Source: CAKPSH01 sp964634355 (lineage in GTDB: Bacteria > Bacillota > Clostridia > TANB77 > CAG-508). From it: 27,020 nucleotides of DNA. Positions 14,097 to 22,623 of the stretch are shown here, one piece after another; the first letter of the stretch is position 1; each line of letters starts with the position of its first letter. The position numbers were made by a program, and so were the translations under genes. The notes under the pieces were generated by a model. The model did not search any database, was not told the origin of the DNA, and saw nothing but the letters and a program-made list of their open reading frames with translations. The stretch covers positions 1 through 27,020 of the forward strand of contig CAZWIF010000008.1 in assembly GCA_964634355.1 (NCBI GenBank), written 5' to 3'.

Positions 14097-15950
14097 TCAT
14101 TTATTAAAAATCTGATAATATACAATTTTTCTATATTCTTGAATTTTTTCATAATAAGGTGATGTTATATCATCTAATTGATATTTTTCTCCATTATTTC
14201 CTATATAATAGTTTACTGTTAATACTGGTATTTGTTCTCTTAATTCTGCTATATAATTTGTATATTCATCTTTAGGCAAACCTAAAGTCTCCATCAATAT
14301 ACTTTGCAAATAGTTTGCACTTGTATCTCCTACTTCTTTTTCTTCTATGTCATAATTCGCCCATATCAAATATGGTACTTTATATTTATTTTCCTCATCA
14401 TCATTTATTTCATCAATTTCAACATTAGGTTGATGATCTCCAAAAAATAGCAGTATTACTTTTTCATCATAATCCTTTAAATATTCTATTAACTCTTCTA
14501 ATGCCATGTCTGATTTATGCTCTGTTTGCAAGTATATATTCATCATTTCATTTTCAGAATAGTTTATAGCTTCTTCTCCAAATCTATCATATGGTTTGTG
14601 GTTTTGAACTGTTACATTAAATGAAAATATCTTCTCATCACTTGATTTATTATTAAGTATTTCCATTATTTTTTCATAAGAACTTTTATCTGTAGTGTAG
14701 TCATTTGTGAGATATTCTAAGTCATCATAATCTTCTTTAAATTTATAATAATCAAATCCTAAAAATTTATACACAGCAAATCTTCTATATCCACTTCCAT
14801 TCCACAAATGTATTCCATAAGTAGTATAATTCAATTCTTGCATTCTACTTACTATAGATCTAATATTTGTAGTGATATATTGTTGATATACAGTTGAACC
14901 AACTGGTAAAAAAGCAACTGTATTTTGTGTCAGAAATTCATATTCAATATTAGCTGTATATCCACCAAAAGCATCTGAATGCATTATACCTGTTATTACA
15001 TTTTCTTCATTTTGTAACTGATGGAAATATGGTATATTGTCCTCTGTTATTTCTACATTTGAATTTTGTGCATAGTCTGTAAAAGATTCATTCATTACAA
15101 CTACAATATTTACATCTATATCCTCAATGTCATAATTGTTATCAGTTTGATATTCTTCTAATATCTTTTCCACTTCTTCTTTATTATATCCTTCAGGCTT
15201 TTTTACATTCAAATTTGTAGCTAATTTTACTAAAGTCATAATCACACCATTATCAGTATATGTATAATTCATATTCCATATTGACATACCTGTTACATAA
15301 TTGCTATGTGCTATTAGTATTATAGCCATTATTGATAAAAATCCAATTAGTAGTCTTTTCTTAATTCCTATTTTTTTGTCTTTTCTAGGTAATGTAATAA
15401 TCATAATAATTATTACTATAATTAAAATAGTTCCAATAATAAGATTTTTGCTAACCGTAAAACTCATTCCACTAAATACATTTAATGCTGTTTTTATCGA
15501 TAAAACATCACATAATGTAACAGCACTACCTCTTATATCTGTAACGATGTAATTTATTAACGAATAAATATATATAATAGCTGTTAATAGAATTAAAGAC
15601 GTTTTTTTTCTATTTGTAATCGAATAAAATATTAAATATATTATCGCTAATACAGCTAAACTATACCAATATATATAATTAAATGCTGTAGTTATTGCCT
15701 CTAAATACCCTGTAAATCCTACTTCCTTCATATATCTAATATAAAATACATTCATTACATATTCATCATTAACTATAAAAAATTGCATTATATTAACCAG
15801 ATTCAATATAAGAAAAATTTTTAGAATATCCTTTAATGCTTTTTTTATTTTTAGTTCATCTCTTGGCACAGGCATTAGATATTTTTTTCTTGTATAACTC
15901 TTATTTATTATTTTATATCCTTTTATTCTTTTTAGTTGTAATTCTTCCAT
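14097..15950 (-). CDS. LTA-synthase-family sulfatase-fold membrane protein (copy 1)
   Basis: A 617-residue protein with a basic cytoplasmic N-tail (about 40 residues), about five TM segments (about 40-235) and a large extracytoplasmic sulfatase-fold domain. Visible motifs include VVVMNESFTDY (metal-binding Glu), GGYTANIEYEFLTQN (with the threonine expected as nucleophile in lipoteichoic-acid synthases), HLWNGSGYRR and FFGDHQPN (metal-binding Asp-His). Such enzymes transfer glycerol-phosphate or phosphoethanolamine-type groups from phospholipid to a cell-envelope acceptor, and the exact substrate cannot be read from sequence. The ribosome-binding site AGGAG precedes ATG. It lies 28 bases downstream of a close paralogue, so a tandem duplication is likely. 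Confidence 0.9.
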   Translation of the reverse strand: MEELQLKRIKGYKIINKSYTRKKYLMPVPRDELKIKKALKDILKIFLILNLVNIMQFFIVNDEYVMNVFYIRYMKEVGFTGYLEAITTAFNYIYWYSLAVLAIIYLIFYSITNRKKTSLILLTAIIYIYSLINYIVTDIRGSAVTLCDVLSIKTALNVFSGMSFTVSKNLIIGTILIIVIIIMIITLPRKDKKIGIKKRLLIGFLSIMAIILIAHSNYVTGMSIWNMNYTYTDNGVIMTLVKLATNLNVKKPEGYNKEEVEKILEEYQTDNNYDIEDIDVNIVVVMNESFTDYAQNSNVEITEDNIPYFHQLQNEENVITGIMHSDAFGGYTANIEYEFLTQNTVAFLPVGSTVYQQYITTNIRSIVSRMQELNYTTYGIHLWNGSGYRRFAVYKFLGFDYYKFKEDYDDLEYLTNDYTTDKSSYEKIMEILNNKSSDEKIFSFNVTVQNHKPYDRFGEEAINYSENEMMNIYLQTEHKSDMALEELIEYLKDYDEKVILLFFGDHQPNVEIDEINDDEENKYKVPYLIWANYDIEEKEVGDTSANYLQSILMETLGLPKDEYTNYIAELREQIPVLTVNYYIGNNGEKYQLDDITSPYYEKIQEYRKIVYYQIFNK

Positions 15951-15978
15951 CCTAAATTCTCCTCTTACTTATCCCCTT

Positions 15979-17830
15979 TCATTTGTCAAACATCTGATAA
16001 TATACAATTTTTCTATACTCTTGAATTTTTTCATAATAAGGTGCAGAAGTATCATTGTAATAATATTTTACTCCATCATCTCCAATATAATAATTTGCAG
16101 TCAATATCGGTATCTGTGTTCTTAACTCACTTATATAATTTGTATAACTATCCTTAGGTAATCCTGCAACCTCCATTAATATACTCTGTAAATAAATTGC
16201 ACTGGTTTCCCCATATTCAACTTCATCTATATCATAGTTAGTCCAAATTAAATATGGTACTTTCCACTTATTTTCTTCATCTTTTATTATATCTTCATTT
16301 CCTGTATTCGGTTGGTGGTCACCAAAAAATAAGAGTATAATTTTTTGGTCATATCTTTCTAAATATTCAATTAATTTTTCTAATGCAGTATCAGACTCAT
16401 TCTCCGTTTGAAAATATATATTCATTATTCTATTCTCGGCATATTTTTTTGCCTCAGTATTTACATGACTATATGGTATATGATTCTGTACTGTTACGTT
16501 AAACGAAAATATTCTGTCATCTTCACTCTTTTTCTCTAGAATTTCCATTATTTTTTCATAAGAACTTTTATCTTTAGTGTAGTTATTTGCTAGATACTCT
16601 AAGTCATCATAGTCCTCTTTAAACATATAATAATCAAATCCTAAATAGCGGTATACATTTTCTCTTCTATATCCACTTTTGTTCCATGTATGAATTCCAT
16701 AAGTTATGTAATTTAATTCCTTCATTCTACTTACAATAGAGTCAGTTCCTTCTGTTACATATTGTTGATATGCTATAGAACCTACTGGTAAAAATGCAAT
16801 CGTATTCTGAGTTAAAAATTCATATTCAATGTTTGCTGTTCCTCCGCCATATGTATCTGAATGCATGATACCTGTTATAACATTATCTGCTTCCTGAAGA
16901 GAATGGAAATATGGAATATTATCCTCAAATAATTCCACGTTTTCGCTTTTGGTATAATCTGCAAATGACTCATTCATTATAACTATCACATTAACATCCA
17001 AATTCTCATTATTATATTCATCATATTCATATTGGTCCAATATTGCTTTAACTTCGCTTATATTATAATCTTCAGGTTTTTCAACTCTTAACGCTGTCAT
17101 TAATTTTACCCAGGTTAAAATCACCCCATAATCTGCATATGTTGTATTTATATTCCACATAGCTAAATCATTTACAACACTACTATTAACAACAAATATT
17201 AATACCACAACTGCTAAACAGGGCATAATAATTCTTGTTTTTTTCTTTGCTTTTTCCTTATTTTTTCTTTTATATAAGAACACTGCTAAAATCATAGCTA
17301 ATATGAACAATACTGTAGCAATCTTGAAATCGTTATTTATAGTAAACTCTAAATTACTAGTTACATTTATTGCAGTCTTAACAGCCAATAAATCATATAT
17401 TGTAAATGCATTTCCTCTTATATCTGTTACAATGTAATTTAGAATAGAACACATATATATCAATACTATTGTAAAAAGTATTGACATTTTCTTTTTACCA
17501 CTTATTGAATAGATTAGCATATATATAGCAATCAATACTAATAGACTACACCAGTATACATTATTAAAACCATATTTTAGGATTTCAACATATTGTCTAA
17601 AATTTAAAGTTTTAACATAATTAATTATGAACATATTTTTTATCCAAGGATCACTAACAATAAAAAATTGCATCAAGTTAACTATATTAAATATCAGAAA
17701 AATTTTTAGAATATCCTTTACACTATCTTTTAACATTTTCTTTAATTTTAACCCGTATTTTAATGGGTTTTAAATATTTTTTTCTTGTATAGCACTTATT
17801 TATTATTTTATATCCTTTTATTCTTCTCAT
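15979..17830 (-). CDS. LTA-synthase-family protein (copy 2), needs a +1 frameshift near its start
   Basis: The main frame from ATG 17736 encodes 585 residues with the full TM region and catalytic domain (NESFADY, GGGTANIEYEFLTQN, FFGDHQPN). Upstream, from ATG 17830 with an AGGTGGAG ribosome-binding site, another frame encodes MRRIKGYKIINKCYTRKKYL, almost identical to the N-terminus of copy 1. That frame ends at a TAG at 17723-17725, overlapping the main ATG. One +1 shift in the overlap gives 616 residues, against 617 in copy 1. The shift window holds an in-frame CGG (17753-17755). Note that the catalytic threonine context is GGGTAN here and GGYTAN in copy 1. If no shift occurs, only the basic cytoplasmic tail is lost. 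Reinitiation at ATG 17736 would still give an enzyme. Confidence 0.82.
17751..17757 (-). other. candidate +1 frameshift site at a CGG codon (LTA-synthase copy 2)
   Basis: The upstream frame reads AAA ATA CGG GTT. Skipping the C gives GGG TTA AAA TTA AAG AAA ATG, which joins the main frame and resembles ELKIKKALKDILKIF of the paralogue. CGG is at 17753-17755 on the minus strand. Its context, A-Y-A before and a purine after, matches the pilin site at 5528-5530. Confidence 0.5.
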
Positions 17831-17872
17831 TTCTATTTTCTCCACCTAAATGCTACTTCTTTATCTATTTTT

Positions 17873-17902
17873 ATTATATCATACAAACTAAATCTTTATC
17901 AA
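17873..17902 (-). promoter_or_regulatory. sigma-A-type promoter of the LTA-synthase pair
   Basis: On the minus strand TTGATA (17897-17902) and TATAAT (17873-17878) have an 18-base spacer. Predicted start is near 17866, upstream of ATG 17830. The transcript therefore includes the frameshifted N-terminal extension of copy 2. Confidence 0.6.
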
Positions 17903-18942
17903 TAATTATTATTCCAATCAAAATTTCCTATTACTTCCACCTGTTTATTTCCTGGAACTATTTCTCCTATTTCATAGCAGTTTACGCCTTGTTCTTTGAT
18001 ATGTTTTATTATTCTATCTACATGTTCTTTTTTCGCTACAATTGTCAATCCAACTCCTAAGTTAAATGTTCTAAGCATTTCTGCATCTTCCACATTTCCA
18101 TATTTTTTTATTAATTTAAATATGTCTAATATTTGATATTTACTTGCATCTATTCTTGCATTTACATTTTCAGGTAATATCCTATTTAGATTTTCTTTAA
18201 TTCCTCCGCCTGTTATATGTGCAAGTCCTGTAATTATATTCTCAGAAAATAAATCTTTTATTGTTTTATAATAACACCTATGTGGCTCTAATATAGCTTC
18301 TATAAATGTTTTATCTCCAACTTTTTCACCTAAAATCTCTGGAGATTGCTTCATTATTTGTCTTACCAAAGTATATCCATTTGTATGTACTCCACTAGAC
18401 TCTACTGAAATTACAACATCTCCTACTTCTATCTTTGAACCATCAATAATAGAGTCTTTATCTACAATCCCAACAATACTTGATGTTAAGATATATGTAC
18501 CTGCATTTAGCACACCTGGTTGCTCTGATGTTTCTCCTCCTGTCAATACACACCCTTGTGCTTTACATGCATCTGATACAGCTCTTACTATTTTATTAAT
18601 AGCCACCTTATCCATTTTTCCACAAATAATAGCATCTTGAACAGTTAATGGTTTTGCTCCCATTACTATACAATCATTTATTAAATGATTAATCATATCA
18701 TATGATACATTTTCAAGCTTATCATATTGTGCGGCAATTAATTGTTTAGACCCTGGCTCTTCTGTTTTTAGTACTAACACTGGATTTTTATATTCTTCAA
18801 ATTTTATATCATACAATGATGAAAAAGCACCTATTTTATTTAATACTCTTTTATTATCTGTTGCTAGGCTATCTGCCATATTCCTTTTTGCTTCATTTGC
18901 CTCATCTATATTTACATCATATTTTAAACCTTTATTTTCCAT
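17899..18942 (-). CDS. purM: PurM (AIR synthase) family protein
   Basis: A 347-residue protein of the AIR-synthase/PurM-like fold; the classical enzyme closes FGAM to aminoimidazole ribotide in purine synthesis. Recognisable elements are LTGGETSEQPGV (about 131-142), SSGVHTNGYTLVR, LAHITGGGIKENLNRILPE and TFNLGVGLTIV. The usual N-terminal GTDGVGTK motif is replaced by KTEEPGSK (about 60-67). The AVQGAEPLFFLDY region reads CIVMGAKPLTVQDAI, and the segment where YDLAGF is usual reads ILTSSI. These changes affect the nucleotide- and substrate-binding face. No other purine genes are nearby. It may be a divergent true PurM, common in some Clostridia, or a repurposed PurM-like enzyme. The family is certain, the exact reaction less so. 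Confidence 0.78.
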   Translation of the reverse strand: MENKGLKYDVNIDEANEAKRNMADSLATDNKRVLNKIGAFSSLYDIKFEEYKNPVLVLKTEEPGSKQLIAAQYDKLENVSYDMINHLINDCIVMGAKPLTVQDAIICGKMDKVAINKIVRAVSDACKAQGCVLTGGETSEQPGVLNAGTYILTSSIVGIVDKDSIIDGSKIEVGDVVISVESSGVHTNGYTLVRQIMKQSPEILGEKVGDKTFIEAILEPHRCYYKTIKDLFSENIITGLAHITGGGIKENLNRILPENVNARIDASKYQILDIFKLIKKYGNVEDAEMLRTFNLGVGLTIVAKKEHVDRIIKHIKEQGVNCYEIGEIVPGNKQVEVIGNFDWNNNY

Positions 18943-18973
18943 ATCTCTAATCCCTTCTTTATATTATTTTCAA

Positions 18974-19026
18974 TTGGTAGACGAGCAATGCTCACCCATT
19001 CGGATTGCCGAAAACAGCGACCCCTA
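18974..19026. repeat. GC-rich intergenic insert with two small hairpins
   Basis: This stretch is far richer in GC than its surroundings and holds two small inverted repeats, GAGC/GCTC (18983-18993) and TTCGG/CCGAA (18999-19012). It ends in GCGACCCCTACA. The terminal CCCCTACA is shared with the palindromic element at 26064-26085. It may be a degenerate relative of the dispersed palindromes, but that link is weak. Confidence 0.4.
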
Positions 19027-20328
19027 CATCTCTAATTCTCCAATCAAGTCGTATTCTTTTACATCTGTTATTTTTACATTTATAAATTTGCCTATTAAAT
19101 CCTTGTTTACATCATTTTTTATAAACACTACTCCGTCTTCATTTGGTACATCCATATATGTTCTTCCGATTAGATATCTTCCATCAAATGATTTTTCTTC
19201 AATTAAAGTTTTATATGTATTTCCAATTTTGTTTTTCAAGCTATTTTCAGAGATACCTTGTTGTAATTTCATAATCTTATTATATCTAGACTTCTTAGTG
19301 CTTGAATGTATTTGGTCTTTCATTTTTTCTGCAGGTGTTCCATCTTCTTTTGAATATGTGAAAACTCCTAATTTGTCAAACTTGGTGTCTTCTACAAACT
19401 TATATAATTCCTCAAAATCCCTCGTTGTTTCTCCTGGGAAACCTACTATTAATGTTGTTCTTAATATAACATCTGGTATTTTCTCTCTAATTTTTTTTAT
19501 TAGATTTTTTATGCTTTCTCCATTGCTCTTTCTGTTCATTCTTCTTAATACTGAGTCTGAGATATGCTGAATAGGTATGTCAAAATAATTGCAAATTTTA
19601 TCATTCTCTTTTACTACTTGTATTAGTTCTTCTGTTATACTTTCTGGATATGCATATAAAAATCTAATCCATTCGATTCCATCTATTTTACATAGTTCCT
19701 TTAAAAGCTCTGGTAATCTCTGTTTTCCATATAAATCCATTCCATATTTAGTAGTATCTTGTGCAATTACAATTAATTCTTTTATTCCTTTGTCCGCTAA
19801 CAATTTTGCTTCTTTTATTATTTCTTCAAATTCTCTTGAAACATATGGTCCCTGGATATTAGGTATAGCACAATATGTACAATGATTACTACAGCCTTCT
19901 GCAATTTTTAAATATGCTAAGGTTTCACCTGTTGTAATTACTCTATCAGCCCAATTCATACATTCATTTGATATCTCTAACTTTAATAATTCTGATATTT
20001 TCCTCCACAAAATATTGTAATCACTAACCCTTATAAATAAGTCTACTTCTGGTAATGCCTTTTTTAGTTCTTCTTCATATCTTTCTACCATACATCCCAT
20101 TGCAACCAAATATTTGCATCTTTTATTTTTGTATTCCGCCATTTCCAGAATTGTATCAATTGCCTCTTGTTTTGCAGACTCAATAAATCCACATGTATTT
20201 ATTACAATCACATCAGCTTCATTTTCATTATTTACGATATTAAAATTATGTTTCTTAAATAATCCTATTACTTCTTCTGTTACTACTAGATTCTTGCTAC
20301 AACCTAATGATACAAATCCAACATTCAT
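19024..20328 (-). CDS. rimO: ribosomal protein uS12 methylthiotransferase RimO
   Basis: A 434-residue radical-SAM methylthiotransferase that modifies an aspartate of ribosomal protein S12. The N-terminal UPF0004 domain has its three cluster-binding cysteines in SLGCSKN, INTCGF and AMGCM. The radical-SAM motif CSNHCTYC is at about residues 145-152, followed by IPNIQGPYVSR, typical of RimO. A C-terminal TRAM domain (about 370-434) ends in VKEYDLIGE. The GCSKN...VTEE beginning and the IPNIQGPY segment favour RimO over MiaB or MtaB. It starts at ATG 20328 behind GAAAGGAAT. The palindromic element at 20360-20381 lies in its upstream region. Confidence 0.93.
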   Translation of the reverse strand: MNVGFVSLGCSKNLVVTEEVIGLFKKHNFNIVNNENEADVIVINTCGFIESAKQEAIDTILEMAEYKNKRCKYLVAMGCMVERYEEELKKALPEVDLFIRVSDYNILWRKISELLKLEISNECMNWADRVITTGETLAYLKIAEGCSNHCTYCAIPNIQGPYVSREFEEIIKEAKLLADKGIKELIVIAQDTTKYGMDLYGKQRLPELLKELCKIDGIEWIRFLYAYPESITEELIQVVKENDKICNYFDIPIQHISDSVLRRMNRKSNGESIKNLIKKIREKIPDVILRTTLIVGFPGETTRDFEELYKFVEDTKFDKLGVFTYSKEDGTPAEKMKDQIHSSTKKSRYNKIMKLQQGISENSLKNKIGNTYKTLIEEKSFDGRYLIGRTYMDVPNEDGVVFIKNDVNKDLIGKFINVKITDVKEYDLIGELEM

Positions 20329-20359
20329 TTTTTATTCCTTTCTTGTACAATACTTCAAC

Positions 20360-20381
20360 GGGGCACGGTGCACCGTGCCCC
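20360..20381. repeat. perfect 22-bp GC-rich palindrome
   Basis: GGGGCACGGTG is followed directly by its exact reverse complement, in an otherwise very AT-rich spacer. A near-identical copy lies at 26064-26085. It resembles a REP- or MITE-like dispersed element. No U-tract follows, so a terminator role is not supported. Confidence 0.75.
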
Positions 20382-20443
20382 TAAAAGAATATTATTATTT
20401 AAAATTACATTATTGCAAATATTATAATTCCTTTATAACATTT

Positions 20444-20755
20444 TTATTCTTCGTCTACAAAATCAAATTCATCTTTAAATTTTTCTTTAAACATTTCAAA
20501 TACAGTAGTAAGTGTTTCTTCATCTTCAACACTTACATAAGATTCTTCATCCTCTGATTCAGTGTCTTCAACTTTTAAAATAACAACTTCATCAGCCTCA
20601 TCTGTTTCTTCAGCTGGCAATAATACCACATATTCTTCGCCATCTAGTTCAATTAAATCTAAAAATTCAAATTTAACTTCCTCTCCATTTTCATCATTTA
20701 AAACTATTATGTTATCCAACTCTTCTTCCATTCCATTTTGATTGTTATCCATCAA
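20444..20755 (-). CDS. DUF1292 family protein (YrzB-like)
   Basis: A 103-residue, very acidic small protein. IIVLNDENGEEVKFEFLDLIELDGEEYVVLLPAEE is the typical DUF1292 core, and DEVVILKVEDTE follows. The C-terminus is a Glu/Asp-rich helix. Its function is unknown. In Firmicutes it usually follows ireB and ruvX, exactly as here, 10 bases after ruvX. A cytoplasmic location is expected because no signal or TM is present. The start could be Met1 or Met2, which differ by one residue. Confidence 0.92.
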   Translation of the reverse strand: MMDNNQNGMEEELDNIIVLNDENGEEVKFEFLDLIELDGEEYVVLLPAEETDEADEVVILKVEDTESEDEESYVSVEDEETLTTVFEMFKEKFKDEFDFVDEE

Positions 20756-20765
20756 TTTTCTCCTT

Positions 20766-21194
20766 TCAATTTATATATTTATTTATATATGTCTCCAATA
20801 TATATTCTGCCGATATTGTATCAACAATATTCTTTTTATTTTTCTTGTTTACATCAAGAATATTCATAGTCCTATGTGCAGCCACTGTTGTTAATCTTTC
20901 ATCTACAGTGTCAATTTTAATATTGTTAAACTTACATTTCAATTTATGAATAAATTTTTCGGTTACTTCTACTCTTTCAGAACTAGTTCCATTCATATTA
21001 AATGGCATACCCACCACTATTGTTTCAATCTCATACTCATTTAAAATTTCTTCCAGTCTTTTTAATACAATTTTATCGTTTCCTTTATGATGAATGGTTT
21101 CTAATCCTTGAGATGTTATTTTTAATGAATCCGAAATAGCAATTCCAACTCTTGCGTCTCCATAATCTATTCCCAATATTCTCATATTATTCAT
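20766..21194 (-). CDS. ruvX: RuvX/YqgF Holliday-junction-resolvase-fold nuclease
   Basis: A 142-residue RNase-H-fold protein linked to pre-16S rRNA 5'-end maturation in bacteria and historically annotated as a Holliday junction resolvase. Motifs are ILGIDYGDARVGIAIS (catalytic Asp), VVGMPFNMNGTSSERVE and VDERLTTVAAHRTM, with the C-terminal NIVDTISAEYIL containing the final acidic residue. Its start overlaps the ireB stop by 8 bases if Met1 is used. Met4 (ATG 21185) begins the canonical MRILGIDYG and is also plausible. Length is standard. Confidence 0.94.
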   Translation of the reverse strand: MNNMRILGIDYGDARVGIAISDSLKITSQGLETIHHKGNDKIVLKRLEEILNEYEIETIVVGMPFNMNGTSSERVEVTEKFIHKLKCKFNNIKIDTVDERLTTVAAHRTMNILDVNKKNKKNIVDTISAEYILETYINKYIN

Positions 21195-21441
21195 TTATTC
21201 CTATATAATTTTCTACCATTCTTTCTAATAGCTCATCTCTTTCAATTTGTCTAATTATATTTCTGGCATTTTTATGACTTGTAATATATGTTGGATCACC
21301 TGATAATATATAACCTACTATTTGATTCACTGGATTATATCCTTTTTCTACTAAAGCATCATATACTTGTTTTAAAGTATCCTTAGTCTTTAAATTCTTC
21401 TCTTTTTCTAATTTAAAATTCATTGTTTTATCCATTTCCAT
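21187..21441 (-). CDS. ireB: IreB family regulatory phosphoprotein (DUF965)
   Basis: An 84-residue protein matching IreB, a substrate of the PASTA kinase IreK/PrkC studied in Enterococcus. It contains MDKTMNFKLEKEK with the N-terminal threonine expected to be phosphorylated, then YDALVEKGYNPVNQIVGYILSGDPTYITSHKNARN and RQIERDELLE, which are diagnostic. It precedes ruvX and DUF1292 in the conserved Firmicutes order, although alaS, often upstream, is replaced here by the GAF/GGDEF-like gene. The ribosome-binding site is AAGGAAGGAA. Confidence 0.95.
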   Translation of the reverse strand: MEMDKTMNFKLEKEKNLKTKDTLKQVYDALVEKGYNPVNQIVGYILSGDPTYITSHKNARNIIRQIERDELLERMVENYIGINE

Positions 21442-21493
21442 TTTTTATTCCTTCCTTTCCTATGGCTTATTTTTAACATTTTCCTAATTTATA

Positions 21494-22600
21494 TTAAATA
21501 TTATTAATATCACTTTCTGTAGCTGGTGCATTATCAATATACTCTTCTAATTTTTTTAATAATTTTTCCAATGCAGTTCCTTTATAATATGTACTTAACA
21601 CAAAGTTTAATTTTATTTTAGCCACTCTTTTTTCTGATGTTTTATTCTTATCGTTGTCTTCTTCTATTTCTTCTACCTCTAAATTTTCAACTGCATTTTT
21701 TATATCTAAAATAAACTTAGCAACACCATCTACTTCAACTCCAGAGAATGCAATCACAAATTTTGGTCCCATATATCTTACAAAAATATACTCACTTGAT
21801 AAGTTTTCCTTTATATAATCGCACATGTCCATTATTACCTGATTTCCAGTTTCTCTGTTAAACTCTTTATTAATTTGCTCAATATTTATAATTTTAAACA
21901 TACATATTGTTGAAAGTGTATATTTATCAATTACAGTTCTTCCATCATTAAATAGATATTCTCCTGTTTGTAATGCGGAATAATAATCTTCTCTAGGCAG
22001 GCTTTCAACAATGTTTTGATAGTTTACAATTTTAAATACTGATAATATGTTATCCTTTACAACTTCAAGTATAGTCGTATCAATATCATCAAATGCGTGT
22101 GGAACTCCACTTTCAATTATCCAATACCCAATATACACATTTTCAATGTATAATGGGAAAAACATTGCTGCTTTTGCTCTTCCAAATTCACTTTTTTGAT
22201 ATGGTAATCTTTCATTTTCTTGGTCGACAGTAATGTATTTTGGTGTTGCAGTAGTTATACTATCTTTAAATATTTCTTCATTATGCAAGCTTCTAAGATT
22301 ATCCCAATGCTTTTCTTCTACATTTGAAGCCTTTATAACATATTCTGTTCCATTAAATTCTACAATTGTAGAATACTTAATATCATATTCTTCAATAAGA
22401 ATATCATTTATCTTTTTAATTTTTTCATCAACACTCATTGCTTCTCCAGCCGTGCTCATGAAATCTTGCAATACATTTAATCCATTTATCTTTTGGTTAA
22501 TATTTTTGTAGTTATTAACTTCCTTATGAATTTTTATATTATATAAAATCAGCACAATTATTATGGCGACTAAAACTAATATTATACCTATTACCCACAT
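21494..22600 (-). CDS. membrane-anchored GAF plus degenerate GGDEF-like protein
   Basis: A 368-residue protein with an N-terminal TM (about residues 3-22), a short coiled stretch and a GAF-like domain (about 45-195). The C-terminal region (about 205-310) resembles GGDEF domains: it ends a strand with IFVRYMGPKFVIAFSGVE, where GG(D/E)EF should stand. The catalytic motif is lost (MGPKF), so diguanylate cyclase activity is unlikely. Such proteins can serve as receptors or scaffolds. It lies 23 bases after the TadZ-like gene and 52 bases before ireB, so it is likely cotranscribed with the TadZ-like gene. A role in that system is inferred only from position. Confidence 0.72.
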   Translation of the reverse strand: MWVIGIILVLVAIIIVLILYNIKIHKEVNNYKNINQKINGLNVLQDFMSTAGEAMSVDEKIKKINDILIEEYDIKYSTIVEFNGTEYVIKASNVEEKHWDNLRSLHNEEIFKDSITTATPKYITVDQENERLPYQKSEFGRAKAAMFFPLYIENVYIGYWIIESGVPHAFDDIDTTILEVVKDNILSVFKIVNYQNIVESLPREDYYSALQTGEYLFNDGRTVIDKYTLSTICMFKIINIEQINKEFNRETGNQVIMDMCDYIKENLSSEYIFVRYMGPKFVIAFSGVEVDGVAKFILDIKNAVENLEVEEIEEDNDKNKTSEKRVAKIKLNFVLSTYYKGTALEKLLKKLEEYIDNAPATESDINNI

Positions 22601-22623
22601 ATCTGCCTATGTCACTCCTTTTT

